Shown: positions 27,903 through 37,546, numbered from the stretch's first letter. The stretch: 64,000 bases of DNA from Macrococcoides canis (GCF_002119805.1 NZ_CP021059.1:1798001-1862000), one strand, 5' to 3'. Notes: a model not told the origin generated them from the sequence alone. Numbers and translations: made by a program.

Positions 27903-28376
27903 TTATTTTAATCCTGGATAGTTCTGCTGACGCAACGCCTCATATATTAATATTGCTGCTGTATTCGATAAATTAAGTGAACGTACATTATCGTTCATCG
28001 GTATACGCAGTGCTGTATCCATATATTTTTCCTTCACCCAGTCAGGGAGTCCGGTCGTTTCTTTACCGAATATAAAGTAATGTTTCTCATCTGTATTGCT
28101 GTAATCGAATGTAGTATGTGGTTTCTTACCGAACTTCGTCAGCAGATAATAGTGCCCTTTATTCTTCTCAAAAAATTCTTCGATACTATCATAGTACGTA
28201 ATATTGACGAATTTCCAGTAATCAAGTCCTGCTCGACGTAACATCTTATCATCAGTTGAGAATCCTAACGGACGAATTAAATGAAGATCTGTATCTGTAG
28301 CTGCGCAACTACGTGCGATATTTCCTGTATTTGCTGGTATTTCTGGTTGATATAATACGATATTGATTGATGACAT
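27903..28376 (-). CDS. trmL: tRNA (cytidine/uridine-34 2'-O)-methyltransferase TrmL
   Basis: A 157-residue SPOUT methyltransferase of the SpoU/YibK class, which methylates the ribose at wobble position 34 of tRNA-Leu. Family motifs are present: PEIPANTGNIARSCAATDTDLHLI, FGKETTGLPDWV (motif 2) and IPMNDNVRSLNLSNTAAILIYEALRQ (motif 3, the SAM-binding knot). The start directly follows the queG stop, so both wobble-base modification genes are translated together. Confidence 0.95.
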   Translation of the reverse strand: MSSINIVLYQPEIPANTGNIARSCAATDTDLHLIRPLGFSTDDKMLRRAGLDYWKFVNITYYDSIEEFFEKNKGHYYLLTKFGKKPHTTFDYSNTDEKHYFIFGKETTGLPDWVKEKYMDTALRIPMNDNVRSLNLSNTAAILIYEALRQQNYPGLK

Positions 28377-29498
28377 CTATTCTACACTTCCTAAACTTTT
28401 TAATATTTCTATTTTAACATCATTATCTGTTTCCTGCGTATATCTTTCTCTCAAATAATCATGGGTGGACGAACTTATTTGGCCGAGCGCCCAGTACGCC
28501 GTCCCTTTAATTTCGGGTCTCACATCATTTTCAGCGATTTCTTTCAAGTCATCAATGGCATCTATTTCTTTGAAGTGTGCAAGCGCTAAGATCGCATTAC
28601 GCTGAATCGGCTTCTTACCACGCCATGCACCAGCGAGATGACCAAATTCATTCTTAAACTGTTTGTTATTCATCTTTAAAAGCGGCACGAGTAAAGGCTT
28701 TAAAGTCTCTGGCTCCAGTTCGATATCATCGTGCATCGTATTGATGCCACGATTCTTCGGACATACTTGCTGACACGTGTCACAACCATACAACCTGTTA
28801 CCAATTTTCCCGCGATATTCGTCCGGCATAAATCCTTTCGTCTGTGTTAAGAAACTGATACATTTATTGGAATCCAGTTGTCCATCCCCTAACAATGCGC
28901 CTGTCGGACAGCGGTCGATACATATCGTACAGTCGAGACATGAATCGATAACAGCATTGTCTGGCGTAAATGGAATAGAGATCAGCATCTCTCCTAAATA
29001 TGTCCATGTCCCGAGCGTCTTATTTAATATAAAGCCATTCTTCGCTGCATAGCCAAGCCCTGCACGCTCTGCGACTGCACGATCACTTAACACACCCGTA
29101 TCCACCATATTCATCACTTTCGCATCTGGCACACGTTCTAATATAAATGCTTCAAGTAATGATAAACGTTTGTTCAGCAATGTATGATAATCTATCCCCC
29201 ACGATGCGCGTGCGAATATCCCACGACGGGCGCCGCGTATACTTTTCGGCGCGTTCGGTAGTTTATTCGGATAGCCGACCGCAATCGCGATGATAGATTC
29301 AGCTTCTGGCAATGACAGTTTCGGATCAATGCGCTCTTCAATCGAACCTTTCTCAAAGCCTGATGCATAACCTGAACTGTAATAGGCTTCTAGCTTCGGT
29401 CGCAGTTCATGAAAGGGCTCTGCCGTCGTAAAGCCAATGGCATCAATGCCGATTGTCTTACTATAAGCGATAATCTCCTGTTTTAACTGGTCGTTCAT
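28377..29498 (-). CDS. queG: Epoxyqueuosine reductase QueG
   Basis: A 373-residue cobalamin-dependent iron-sulfur enzyme for the last step of queuosine synthesis at tRNA position 34. Two 4Fe-4S motifs are clear: CLDCTICIDRCPTGAL and YGCDTCQQVCPKN. The C-terminal part contains HEAT-like helices that bind tRNA. The frame is open 19 codons further upstream, but AGGAGG before ATG 29498 fixes the start. It overlaps neatly with trmL, another position-34 enzyme. Confidence 0.95.
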   Translation of the reverse strand: MNDQLKQEIIAYSKTIGIDAIGFTTAEPFHELRPKLEAYYSSGYASGFEKGSIEERIDPKLSLPEAESIIAIAVGYPNKLPNAPKSIRGARRGIFARASWGIDYHTLLNKRLSLLEAFILERVPDAKVMNMVDTGVLSDRAVAERAGLGYAAKNGFILNKTLGTWTYLGEMLISIPFTPDNAVIDSCLDCTICIDRCPTGALLGDGQLDSNKCISFLTQTKGFMPDEYRGKIGNRLYGCDTCQQVCPKNRGINTMHDDIELEPETLKPLLVPLLKMNNKQFKNEFGHLAGAWRGKKPIQRNAILALAHFKEIDAIDDLKEIAENDVRPEIKGTAYWALGQISSSTHDYLRERYTQETDNDVKIEILKSLGSVE

Positions 29499-29530
29499 CG
29501 TACACCTCCTAAGCATTAATAGTTTAACAT

Positions 29531-29560
29531 AAAAAAGCGTGTGGATATCCCACACGCTTA
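29531..29560 (-). terminator. Terminator of the amino acid ABC operon
   Basis: AAGCGTGTGG pairs with CCACACGCTT around a short loop, followed on the minus strand by six T. It overlaps the end of glnQ. Confidence 0.87.
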
Positions 29561-30280
29561 CAATACTTTAGATAAAAAGCTCTTCGTTCTTTCGTTCTTT
29601 GGATTTGTAAATATTTCAGAAGGTGCACCTTCTTCTTGTACAATCCCTTTATCCATAAAGATGACGCGATCTGCGACTTCTCTTGCAAATCCCATCTCGT
29701 GTGTCACAACGACCATCGTCATGCCTTCAAGTGCAAGCTTCTTCATAACTTGCAGTACATCTCCTACTACTTCTGGATCCAGTGCTGATGTTGGTTCATC
29801 AAAGAGCATCACGTCCGGATTCATCGCTAATGCACGCGCAATCGCTACACGCTGCTTCTGTCCGCCTGAGAGCTGCGAAGGGTAATGTTCTGCTCTATCC
29901 TGTAACCCAACTTTATCAAGCAGTTCGATTCCTTTTGCCTTTAATGCAGATTTATCACCCTTATTAAGCAGAGAAGGCGCAAGCATCAGATTCTCGATAA
30001 CAGTCTTATGAGGGAAAAGGTTAAAGCTCTGAAACACCATTCCCATCTTCTGTCTAAGTTTATTGATGTTCGTCCCTTTCGCTGTGAGCTGGTTGCCTTC
30101 AAAGATAATTTCTCCGCTTGTCGGCGTTTCAAGTAGGTTCAGACAGCGTAATAACGTTGATTTACCACTACCAGAAGGTCCGATAATTGCGACAACCTCA
30201 CCACTATTTACTTCAAGGTCGATTCCTTTTAACACTTCAACTTCTCCAAAACTTTTGTGTAGATCATTCACCTTAATCAC
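29558..30280 (-). CDS. glnQ: Polar amino acid ABC transporter ATP-binding protein
   Basis: A 240-residue ABC ATPase of the polar amino acid uptake (GlnQ) class. Walker [10 protein letters not shown], signature [15 protein letters not shown], Walker [15 protein letters not shown] and switch His (VVTHEMGF) are all intact. It appears to start with GTG at 30280 after GGAGAATGAG and overlaps the permease gene by eight bases, so the two are coupled. Glutamine as substrate is inferred from the fused partner's family. Confidence 0.94.
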   Translation of the reverse strand: MIKVNDLHKSFGEVEVLKGIDLEVNSGEVVAIIGPSGSGKSTLLRCLNLLETPTSGEIIFEGNQLTAKGTNINKLRQKMGMVFQSFNLFPHKTVIENLMLAPSLLNKGDKSALKAKGIELLDKVGLQDRAEHYPSQLSGGQKQRVAIARALAMNPDVMLFDEPTSALDPEVVGDVLQVMKKLALEGMTMVVVTHEMGFAREVADRVIFMDKGIVQEEGAPSEIFTNPKNERTKSFLSKVL

Positions 30281-31721
30281 TTACACTCATTCTCCTTTCA
30301 AAGACATTCATCACACGTGATAATCCGAATGTCAGTATAAAGTACACAACTGCTGCTATCAGTAACGGTGTAAATGGATCAAACGATGCACCTTGCACCA
30401 CTTGAGCGTTGAACATGAGTTCAGATACCCCGATCACGGAAACTATAGATGACTCTTTAATTACTGTAATAAATTCATTACCAAGTGCCGGCAATATCTT
30501 CTTGATTGCTTGTGGCATGATTACTTTGTTCATCGCCTGTGAATGACTAAGTCCTAGTGAACGCGCCGCTTCCATCTGACCTTTGTCCACTGCTTTAATC
30601 CCTGCACGAATAATCTCAGCAATATACGCTGCACAGTTGATAACGAGTGCGATTGCTCCACAGATGAATGCTGAAACATCGATACCGAGTACTGCTGTCG
30701 TACCGAAGTACACTAAGAATACTTGAACAAGTAACGGTGTCCCACGGATAAACTCGATATAGATCCATGATATCGTTTTTAAAATAATGTTACGACTCAA
30801 TTTCATAAATGCCAGAATGCCGCCAAACAGTGATCCGAGCAATACACCGATTAACGAAATTAATATCGTAGCACCGATCCCCTGAATAAAGAATGTCCCA
30901 TATTTACTGAAGAAGGATCCATCGTTGAACATTGCTTCGTTCGCTTTCTTCTGGAAATCTTTAATCATATCTTTATCCTGTACTTCTTTAATAGACGTAT
31001 TCAACGCATTTAACAGCTTCGGAGAATCTTTAGGTAATGCGATTGCAACACCTTTATCTTCATTTGCAAATGAAATATCTGAAAATGTTAATTTATCATT
31101 TTGTGAGACATAAGCATCCGCTACTGGTCCACCAAGGATAACACCGTCAATTTTTCCGGTATTTAATGACATAACAATTTCAGGAACACGTGTTAATGAG
31201 CTTACTTGAGCATCCGGTAATTCTTCTTTAGCCAATTCTTCCTGCGTTGTCTGTTTTTGTACGCCGATTATTTTACCGTTGAAATCTTCAACTTTGCTCA
31301 GTTTATCTTTATCTTTCTTTTGAACAATCATCTTCTGCTTGTCATACATATAAAAATCCGAAAAATCGACTTCCTTTTTACGTTCAGGAGTTGGAGACAT
31401 CCCTGAGATGATGACATCAATCTTGTTCGTCTTCAAAGCACCTAACAGACTATCAAACTGCATATTGACAATTTTCAGCTCTACTCCCATGTCTTTCGCA
31501 AGTTTTTTAGCGAGCTCTACATCGATACCTTCATAGACACGCTTGCCGTTAACAGTTCTTTCAAATTCATAAGGTGCATAATCTGCTGATAACCCTACAC
31601 GCAGGACGCCCTCTTTTTTAATCTGATCTAATTGATCTTGTTTTGCATTTGATACGGTTGTAAATATTATCGAAAAAATAATTAATACTGTGAATAATTT
31701 AAATATCGAACTCAGTTTCAT
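30273..31721 (-). CDS. Fused substrate-binding/permease protein of amino acid ABC transporter
   Basis: A 482-residue fusion. A signal segment (about residues 5-25) leads to a family-3 solute-binding domain (about 35-265, with [16 protein letters not shown] and [19 protein letters not shown]). A permease domain with about five membrane spans follows (from about 275), carrying the EAA loop [21 protein letters not shown]. The fused GlnPH arrangement is common in staphylococci and streptococci. AAGGAGG precedes the ATG. It works with the ATPase encoded downstream; the amino acid transported is likely glutamine or another polar one. Confidence 0.93.
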   Translation of the reverse strand: MKLSSIFKLFTVLIIFSIIFTTVSNAKQDQLDQIKKEGVLRVGLSADYAPYEFERTVNGKRVYEGIDVELAKKLAKDMGVELKIVNMQFDSLLGALKTNKIDVIISGMSPTPERKKEVDFSDFYMYDKQKMIVQKKDKDKLSKVEDFNGKIIGVQKQTTQEELAKEELPDAQVSSLTRVPEIVMSLNTGKIDGVILGGPVADAYVSQNDKLTFSDISFANEDKGVAIALPKDSPKLLNALNTSIKEVQDKDMIKDFQKKANEAMFNDGSFFSKYGTFFIQGIGATILISLIGVLLGSLFGGILAFMKLSRNIILKTISWIYIEFIRGTPLLVQVFLVYFGTTAVLGIDVSAFICGAIALVINCAAYIAEIIRAGIKAVDKGQMEAARSLGLSHSQAMNKVIMPQAIKKILPALGNEFITVIKESSIVSVIGVSELMFNAQVVQGASFDPFTPLLIAAVVYFILTFGLSRVMNVFERRMSVSD

Positions 31722-31852
31722 CCCTCAACCTCCTTATATTTATAACTAATAATACATTATGACGAATAATTATGCAATAGCGAATAAAATAATTTTGAAA
31801 AGAAGATTAATCTATTGTACAATTTATAAAAATCAAAGAGAGAGTGACTTTC

Positions 31853-33019
31853 ATGCCAACATTAAATAACAATATTTTAGAAGTAACTATTCCAGGGACA
31901 AGAGAATTTGCAAATAAAGTAGCAGGTCTGGACGATGCTGTTGATTTGACGCTCGGACAGTCCGGTTTCGATGCACCACAATATATTAAAGATGCAATGA
32001 TTGAAGCAATCAATGACAATAAGCTGCGCTATACACATAACCGTGGTCTTATTGAACTGCGTCAGTCTATCAGTGATAAGTTAAAGCGTGATTTCAACGT
32101 TGACTATGATGCTGAGCATCAGATTGTCGTAACAAACGGTGGGTCAGAAGCAATAGATGATATTTTCAGAAGCATCATCAATCCAGGAGATGAAGTGATC
32201 ATCCCTTCTCCAAGTTATCTTGGGTATGAACCCATTCTGAAGCTGCTCGGAGCTAAAGTTGTCAATATTGATACACGTGATACGCATTTAATTCCGACAC
32301 CAGAAGCGGTTAAAGCGGCAATCACAGACAATACGAAAGCGATTCTATTTAACTATCCGACAAATCCAACTGGTAAGACATTGACATATGATCAGATAAA
32401 AGGTCTAGTAGATGTGCTGAAAGATGAAGATATCTTTATCGTGACAGATGAAATTTATTCAGAGAATATATATGACGTAGAACATCATTCATTTATCGAA
32501 TTTGACAGTGTTCGTGATCGATTATTTGTTATCAATGGATTATCGAAGTCACATGCAATCACTGGTGCACGTGTCGGCTACGTTGCTTCTACTCCTGAAC
32601 TCATTACGCACGTAACGAGCGTTCATCTATACAACTCTATCTGTGTCGCAACGCCAAGTCAGTACGGGGCGCTTAGTGCGTTCACACATGATAATAAAGA
32701 GATCATCGCAATGAATAAAGCGTATAAAGAACGCAGAGACTATCTTTATGACAAATTAACACAGATGGGATTACCAGTAGAAAAACCTCAAGGTGCTTTC
32801 TATATCTTCCCGGATATTTCTGCCTATAATTCAGACTCATATCAGTTTGCTACAGATTTGCTGGAATCTGAACGCCTTGCAGTAGTACCAGGCAGTGCAT
32901 TTTCTAAATACGGAGAAGGTCATATCCGTCTGTCTTTCGCATCAACAATGGAAGAAATTAAAGAAGCATGCGTAAGGCTTGAACGATTCCTGAATAATTA
33001 TCCAAAACAGCAAAAATAA
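31853..33019 (+). CDS. patA: PLP-dependent aminotransferase (PatA-like)
   Basis: A 388-residue fold-type I aminotransferase. The cofactor Lys232 lies in NGLSKSHAITGARVGY, with NYPTNPTGK (substrate/cofactor Asn) and the Asp in IVTDEIY upstream and the C-terminal IRLSFA carrying the carboxylate-binding Arg. The sequence is closest in form to PatA/YkrV-type enzymes of lysine and aromatic amino acid metabolism; the exact substrate is not known. ATG 31853 follows GAGAGAGTG; a GTG at 31844 also lies in frame. Confidence 0.87.
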   Translation: MPTLNNNILEVTIPGTREFANKVAGLDDAVDLTLGQSGFDAPQYIKDAMIEAINDNKLRYTHNRGLIELRQSISDKLKRDFNVDYDAEHQIVVTNGGSEAIDDIFRSIINPGDEVIIPSPSYLGYEPILKLLGAKVVNIDTRDTHLIPTPEAVKAAITDNTKAILFNYPTNPTGKTLTYDQIKGLVDVLKDEDIFIVTDEIYSENIYDVEHHSFIEFDSVRDRLFVINGLSKSHAITGARVGYVASTPELITHVTSVHLYNSICVATPSQYGALSAFTHDNKEIIAMNKAYKERRDYLYDKLTQMGLPVEKPQGAFYIFPDISAYNSDSYQFATDLLESERLAVVPGSAFSKYGEGHIRLSFASTMEEIKEACVRLERFLNNYPKQQK

Positions 33020-33031
33020 ATTTATACAAAA

Positions 33032-33080
33032 ATTAACCCATGACAGTGATGCTGCATTATCACTGTCATGGGTTATTTTC
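33032..33080 (+). terminator. Terminator of the aminotransferase gene
   Basis: AACCCATGACAGTGA pairs perfectly with TCACTGTCATGGGTT across a 10-base loop, followed by ATTTTC. A-rich sequence upstream may allow use from the other strand. Confidence 0.85.
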
Positions 33081-33107
33081 ATTATTATATTATCAATAAT
33101 CAAACGC

Positions 33108-34154
33108 TTACTGCTGTGGCGTAAACTTATATAAACTATCCTGATATTTCGGCATAATCTTTTTTAGCACGATATGCGTAATAAATGCAATCGGCAATGG
33201 AATAATTACGTATGCAAAAAGCAGGCTGAGCACATTAGCAGCGAAACTTCCTTCCATAAACTTCAGTGCATTGATTGGACCAACGAGCCCAGTGTATCCG
33301 AAACCTGCACTCATCGGTGTACCTTGTACATTAAAGAAATATGCACACAGTCCTGCAACAATCCCATTAATAAAGAGCGGTAAAGCAATCAGTGGATTCT
33401 TGAAGTATACAGGCATCATCATCTTCGCAGCACCAATAATTAACGTCAGTACCGTTCCGCGATCATTCACCTTTAATGAACCAAAGATGAACGTGTAGCA
33501 GCAAGCTACAATTCCGAGATTCGCTGCACCGCTTCCTAGTCCAGAAAGACTAATAACAGTAGCAATAGCTACAAGAGAAATTGGCGTTGCCATCAGTAAA
33601 CTGAACGTAATACCGATCAATATACACATCATCAATGGATTCAGTTCTGTGAAGCGTTCAATCATCTGCCCGATCGCTCCTGTGACGTGCTTTACGTAAG
33701 GTAAAGTCAGCGTACCAATGAAGCCCGGCAGAATTCCAGCGATCAATGGCAGAAATACAATATTTAAACTGCCCATCTTATTGCCAGCATAGATTAATAG
33801 CGCTGCACTGATAGCAATCGTCAGCATCATATTGATCAAATCACCAATACCGACGAACTGAAAACCTTTCCCATTAAACTGAACAGCACCAGAACCGAGC
33901 ATCGATGCACCTGATAGAATCGCAGTCTGCAGTGCACTAAACTTAAACTGAGCACCAATAGTAATACCAGCAAGTAAGCTCAGCGTAAACTGGAACACCA
34001 TTAGCAAGTGCCCTAAACTTACAAAAATATCATTATATTGAGCGAGATACTTAAATAATTCACCAAGCATCGCATTCGGTACAAGAGCAACGACAATACC
34101 CGCCGCCATACCGTTAAGAATATTCATAAAAAACTGTTTTGGAGTTAACCTCAT
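33108..34154 (-). CDS. PTS EIIC-like membrane protein (PfoR/EIIC_2 family)
   Basis: A 348-residue protein with about nine or ten hydrophobic segments. The N-terminus (MRLTPKQFFMNILNGMAAGIVVALVPNA) and the GTPMSAGFGYTGLVGPINAL stretch near residue 285 mark the EIIC_2 family, which includes PfoR. No IIA or IIB partner is encoded next to it, so sugar phosphotransfer is unproven and a transport or regulatory role is possible. AGGTG precedes the ATG. Confidence 0.83.
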   Translation of the reverse strand: MRLTPKQFFMNILNGMAAGIVVALVPNAMLGELFKYLAQYNDIFVSLGHLLMVFQFTLSLLAGITIGAQFKFSALQTAILSGASMLGSGAVQFNGKGFQFVGIGDLINMMLTIAISAALLIYAGNKMGSLNIVFLPLIAGILPGFIGTLTLPYVKHVTGAIGQMIERFTELNPLMMCILIGITFSLLMATPISLVAIATVISLSGLGSGAANLGIVACCYTFIFGSLKVNDRGTVLTLIIGAAKMMMPVYFKNPLIALPLFINGIVAGLCAYFFNVQGTPMSAGFGYTGLVGPINALKFMEGSFAANVLSLLFAYVIIPLPIAFITHIVLKKIMPKYQDSLYKFTPQQ

Positions 34155-34222
34155 TGTTACACCTACCCTTTTTTCGTATTGATTCTATTTTTAACATACT
34201 TTATCACTTAAAAGCAATAAAT

Positions 34223-34250
34223 TTGTCAACAAACCTATCTCCATTATAAT
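34223..34250 (+). promoter_or_regulatory. Promoter of the ClpP paralogue gene
   Basis: TTGTCA (34223-34228) and TATAAT (34245-34250) are separated by 16 bases. Transcription would start near 34257, just before the CtsR-like site. Confidence 0.65.
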
Positions 34251-34273
34251 ATTAAAAAGCAGTGAGTGTTATG

Positions 34274-34290
34274 TTTGACTTAAATTGACC
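34274..34290 (+). promoter_or_regulatory. CtsR-like operator
   Basis: TTTGACT-TAA-ATTGACC matches the reverse complement of the CtsR heptad repeat (RGTCAAA-NAN-RGTCAAA) at 13 of 14 heptad positions. It lies about 17 bases after the predicted transcription start, a position where CtsR can repress. Confidence 0.6.
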
Positions 34291-34332
34291 AAAACAATAA
34301 AATAAAAATAACAAGCATATAGGAGGCTTATT

Positions 34333-34887
34333 ATGACAAACGAAAATAAAGATCTAATGTTAGAAAAAATGATAGAATCACGAACAATCGTCATCTCAGG
34401 TGGTATTGATGACAAGTCAGCGAAAGAAGTAGTAAATCAATTATTACTATTAGATTCAATCAATCATGAACCAATCAAATTAATCATCTCATCTCCAGGC
34501 GGACATGTAGATTCAGGCTATCTAATTCACGATATGATCAATTTCATCGAATCAGAAGTTAAGATTATCGGTGCAGGATGGGTAGTAAGTGCCGGCGTAT
34601 TAATTTACTTATCAGGTAAGAAAGAAAATCGCTACGCATTACCAAATACACGCTTCATGATCCATCAACCAAGCGGTGGTACTCAAGGACAAGCGTCTAA
34701 CATGGAAATAACAGCGAAAGAAATTATCCGTACACGTCAAAAGTTAAACGAATTAATCGCACGTGAAACTGGTAAATCAGTAGAAGAAGTTGAACAGCAC
34801 ACAGGCCGTGATTACTGGTTAAGTACGGAAGAAGCTTTAGAGTACGGTATCGTCAATCAAATTATTGAAAACCAAAAAGAAATCTAA
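34333..34887 (+). CDS. ClpP-family serine protease paralogue with shortened N-terminus
   Basis: A 184-residue ClpP-like protease subunit. The catalytic triad is complete: Ser86 (VVSAG), His111 (MIHQPSGG) and Asp160 (GRDYWLS). Compared with housekeeping ClpP of about 195 residues, it lacks roughly ten residues from the N-terminal region that forms the axial gate, and the oxyanion region reads GAGWVVSAG instead of GMAASMG. A CtsR-like operator and a good promoter lie upstream, so heat or protein stress probably induces it. AGGAGG precedes the ATG. No Clp ATPase gene is adjacent. It may form mixed or separate rings. Confidence 0.87.
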   Translation: MTNENKDLMLEKMIESRTIVISGGIDDKSAKEVVNQLLLLDSINHEPIKLIISSPGGHVDSGYLIHDMINFIESEVKIIGAGWVVSAGVLIYLSGKKENRYALPNTRFMIHQPSGGTQGQASNMEITAKEIIRTRQKLNELIARETGKSVEEVEQHTGRDYWLSTEEALEYGIVNQIIENQKEI

Positions 34888-34893
34888 CTCATT

Positions 34894-34929
34894 AATCCCA
34901 ATGCGCATTTCGTTGCATTGGGATTTTTT
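34894..34929 (+). terminator. Terminator of the ClpP paralogue gene
   Basis: AATCCCAATGC pairs with GCATTGGGATT, followed by six T. Confidence 0.88.
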
Positions 34930-35085
34930 GAACTATAACTGTATCTTCTCTCAACATTACTCGATGCCACTACTTTTGGTCTCCTGACAATCGTGTATTG
35001 TTTAACGAACGCATTAAATTATATGTATTTTTTTGCATCTTTATATTATATTCAATATTATGACTAAAACTAACGAGGTTAAAAG

Positions 35086-35415
35086 ATGAACTTAAAACAA
35101 CGCGCAAAACAATTAAAGATAGATGTACCAGCTATATTTATCGCTTTACATAAAAAAGAAACACCAATACTCGCTAAAGTATTGGCGCTCATCACCATCA
35201 TATATGCACTGTCACCTATAGACCTTATTCCTGATTTCATTCCAGTACTAGGATTTTTAGATGACGTTATCTTGTTACCACTATTCATCAGTCTAACCAT
35301 TAAACTGATTCCTGATGACATCTTTAATCAATGCCAGCAAGAAGCCATAAATTTAACCCGTAAAGATTTAAAACGGTGGTATTTTGCCTTGCCGATTCTG
35401 ATTATATGGATATAA
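35086..35415 (+). CDS. YkvA family protein (DUF1232)
   Basis: A 109-residue protein with the DUF1232 core YALSPIDLIPDFIPVLGFLDDVILLPLFISL at about residues 42-73, between two hydrophobic stretches. Many bacteria encode such small membrane proteins; their role is unknown. GAGG lies about ten bases before the ATG. It stands alone between the ClpP paralogue and a convergent hydrolase gene. Confidence 0.85.
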   Translation: MNLKQRAKQLKIDVPAIFIALHKKETPILAKVLALITIIYALSPIDLIPDFIPVLGFLDDVILLPLFISLTIKLIPDDIFNQCQQEAINLTRKDLKRWYFALPILIIWI

Positions 35416-35499
35416 CATGTTACTTCATTTACATTATTATTACTCAATTCTTCAGCTAGATACACATTTGTATTGTAATGTACACAGTCTATTAAATGT

Positions 35500-36306
35500 T
35501 TATAACGCAACTACAAACTTTTTAGCAAGTCTGCGTACTTCATCATAAGCATCAATCATTGGATTGTGGCCAGTGTTTGTTAGAACAGTTGTATGAATAT
35601 GTTCAATAGGCTCAAAGAATCGAATTTGATCTTTATATCCTACGACGTTATCATATTGACCGAGTAATACATAGACAAGCGTATCCTCGTGAATCTGAAT
35701 ATTATCTTCACATCTAAACTGATAAAATTCATTATCCTGACGGCGCAGATTCTTCATAAATTGATTATTCGCACGCTTTATTCCCGGCACCATTAAACGT
35801 CTAAACAACTCCCATGTTTCATGGTTAATGCGTACAGTCATACTTAAATAATCTTTGTAATAATCTTTATCCTCTAATACTTCAAACTGCTCATCTACTT
35901 GACGATCTAATTTCTCTATCGTACGTAGATGTTTCTGTCCTTCAACGACCGGACAAGTGATAAATCCAGCTTTCACCTGCTCCTGTAAACGATCCATAAC
36001 GCCTAAACACATATAGCTGCCGTATGAATGACCGACCAGCACAAACTGTTCATCACCTGTCATCTCTTCAATAAATCCTAGTACAACCTCTAAAATATCA
36101 TTCGTACTATTTAAACCTAAATCCGCTTCAGATTCTCCCATCCCTGGAATATCTAAATAAATACGTTTATAATCCGTAAATATATCATCATACATTTCAT
36201 AATGGCTCGTTAAATCTACACCATTGCCATGAAAGAAATATACGGGTAATCCTTCTCCTTCAGTCTTGTAGTTCAATGTCACATCTTTAATCTCTATTGT
36301 CGTCAT
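35500..36306 (-). CDS. Alpha/beta hydrolase
   Basis: A 268-residue alpha/beta-hydrolase fold enzyme. The oxyanion stretch FFHGNGVD is at residues 24-31, the nucleophile Ser94 sits in VGHSYGS, and the catalytic His is in NTGHNPMID near the C-terminus. Substrate unknown. The frame opens six codons earlier, but GAGAGGA eight bases before ATG 36306 sets the start. It lies 30 bases downstream of the HIRAN gene in the same direction. Confidence 0.88.
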   Translation of the reverse strand: MTTIEIKDVTLNYKTEGEGLPVYFFHGNGVDLTSHYEMYDDIFTDYKRIYLDIPGMGESEADLGLNSTNDILEVVLGFIEEMTGDEQFVLVGHSYGSYMCLGVMDRLQEQVKAGFITCPVVEGQKHLRTIEKLDRQVDEQFEVLEDKDYYKDYLSMTVRINHETWELFRRLMVPGIKRANNQFMKNLRRQDNEFYQFRCEDNIQIHEDTLVYVLLGQYDNVVGYKDQIRFFEPIEHIHTTVLTNTGHNPMIDAYDEVRRLAKKFVVAL

Positions 36307-36336
36307 TAATATTGTCCTCTCCATACTATCTATACA

Positions 36337-36729
36337 TTAATCTTTTAAAAATATATCTATCTTTATCTTTACCCAATTTCCGTTCATACTTTTCGATGAA
36401 ATTTTACCAAAAAGTAGCTTACCAGCATCCATCAGCCTCGAAAATATTATATTATCTGCTTTAGGAATATAACCTAACTTAACACCATCAGCATTTTTTA
36501 TCATTATAGCCTGGGCATCATACGGATTATCTGGTTCTCTATAAAATTTTAATGGATGACCAACCTTTAAGTACTCATATAATTCCTCTATACCCTCAAT
36601 ATGTGATGTTCCGGCGATATAGGTATCAAATAAAAAGATTTCACGCTCAAAAGGCAAAGGTACCGTTAAATTTTTATTATGGATTAAATGCATCAATCCA
36701 TGGTCATTCGGTTTATCTATTTCGTGCAT
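36337..36729 (-). CDS. HIRAN domain protein
   Basis: A 130-residue protein that is mostly a HIRAN domain (about residues 35-125: IAGTSHIEG, GHPLKFYREPDNPYDAQAIMI, GVKLGYIPKADN). HIRAN domains bind 3' ends or damaged single-stranded DNA in eukaryotic HLTF; stand-alone bacterial forms are little studied. A longer frame starts at 36765, but GAGGTG six bases before ATG 36729 and the coupling TAAAATG with the preceding stop indicate this start. It is translated together with the J-domain gene. Confidence 0.85.
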   Translation of the reverse strand: MHEIDKPNDHGLMHLIHNKNLTVPLPFEREIFLFDTYIAGTSHIEGIEELYEYLKVGHPLKFYREPDNPYDAQAIMIKNADGVKLGYIPKADNIIFSRLMDAGKLLFGKISSKSMNGNWVKIKIDIFLKD

Positions 36730-36730
36730 T

Positions 36731-37546
36731 TTACACACCTCGCAATGCATCAATTTTTTGCTCAAATATTTTAATTACTTCATCCAGTTGAATTAACACT
36801 TTTTCCAGCTCAGTCTTCTTCTTATCTATTGCATCCTGATCAGTAATTATTGGCTTCATCGTATAAGGGTATGACGCTTTTATCTGTTCAATCTCAAGCT
36901 TAATCAGTTCTAACTTTTGACGCAATTTATCACGTTCATCAAAAACAGACTTATTATCCAATTTTTTATCATTTGAAGTTCCATTGATAATGAAATATAT
37001 CATTTCAATTGTGAGTATGTCACCCTTTTCATATGCACTGACTGCATTTTGAAATAACTTTAACTGCTCCTCGGTTAAATCGCTATTTAAATCAGGATGT
37101 AACGTCTTAACAATTGTTCGATACATCTTTTTTAATGCCTTATAATCTTCTTCTGACAATGCTTCACCTTTTTGATAGTCAATAGCATTATTCAGTTTGT
37201 TCAGCTGTTCGTCCAGTTGATTTTTGTATATGATAAACTCCTGATCCAGTTGCTCATCAATTAATGATAAATCCACTTTCACCTGACGATTTAACTTTGC
37301 CTGAATCAATTCCACCTTTCGTTTTAAGCGTAAATATAAACATTCTTTTTCAAATATTTTATATTCCAAAAATCCGAGATGTATCATATACGCTGTTTCG
37401 ATATTTTTACACTCCACAAATAAAAGTTCATCGCGCTCAAGTAATAACATCGATATCTCTATTTTAAGTTTTTTAACTTCCTGTGTTATACCCTCAATAT
37501 CTGGGAATATGATTATATTATTCTCCACATTAAGTTCATCAGACAT
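36731..37546 (-). CDS. J-domain-like coiled-coil protein
   Basis: A 271-residue, highly charged helical protein. A J-domain-like segment (about residues 128-185) has the H150-P151-D152 motif in TIVKTLHPDLNSD, with the flanking helices YKALKKMYR and FQNAVSAYEKGD. Long coiled-coil regions lie on both sides (about 20-125 and 205-268). HPD motifs stimulate DnaK-type chaperones, so it may deliver a client to DnaK. The HIRAN gene starts one base past its stop. The combination is not one I recognise from a known system. Confidence 0.8.
   Translation of the reverse strand: MSDELNVENNIIIFPDIEGITQEVKKLKIEISMLLLERDELLFVECKNIETAYMIHLGFLEYKIFEKECLYLRLKRKVELIQAKLNRQVKVDLSLIDEQLDQEFIIYKNQLDEQLNKLNNAIDYQKGEALSEEDYKALKKMYRTIVKTLHPDLNSDLTEEQLKLFQNAVSAYEKGDILTIEMIYFIINGTSNDKKLDNKSVFDERDKLRQKLELIKLEIEQIKASYPYTMKPIITDQDAIDKKKTELEKVLIQLDEVIKIFEQKIDALRGV

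Noticed and set aside
29782-31113. Plus-strand frames opposite the amino acid ABC genes
   Set aside because: They are antisense shadows of glnQ and the fused binding/permease gene; motifs of the real genes are intact on the minus strand.
34133-34332. T-box or metabolite riboswitch before the ClpP paralogue or the PTS gene
   Set aside because: No T-box sequence (TGG-containing antiterminator motif) or known riboswitch core could be seen; the promoter and CtsR-like site explain the conserved-looking bases.
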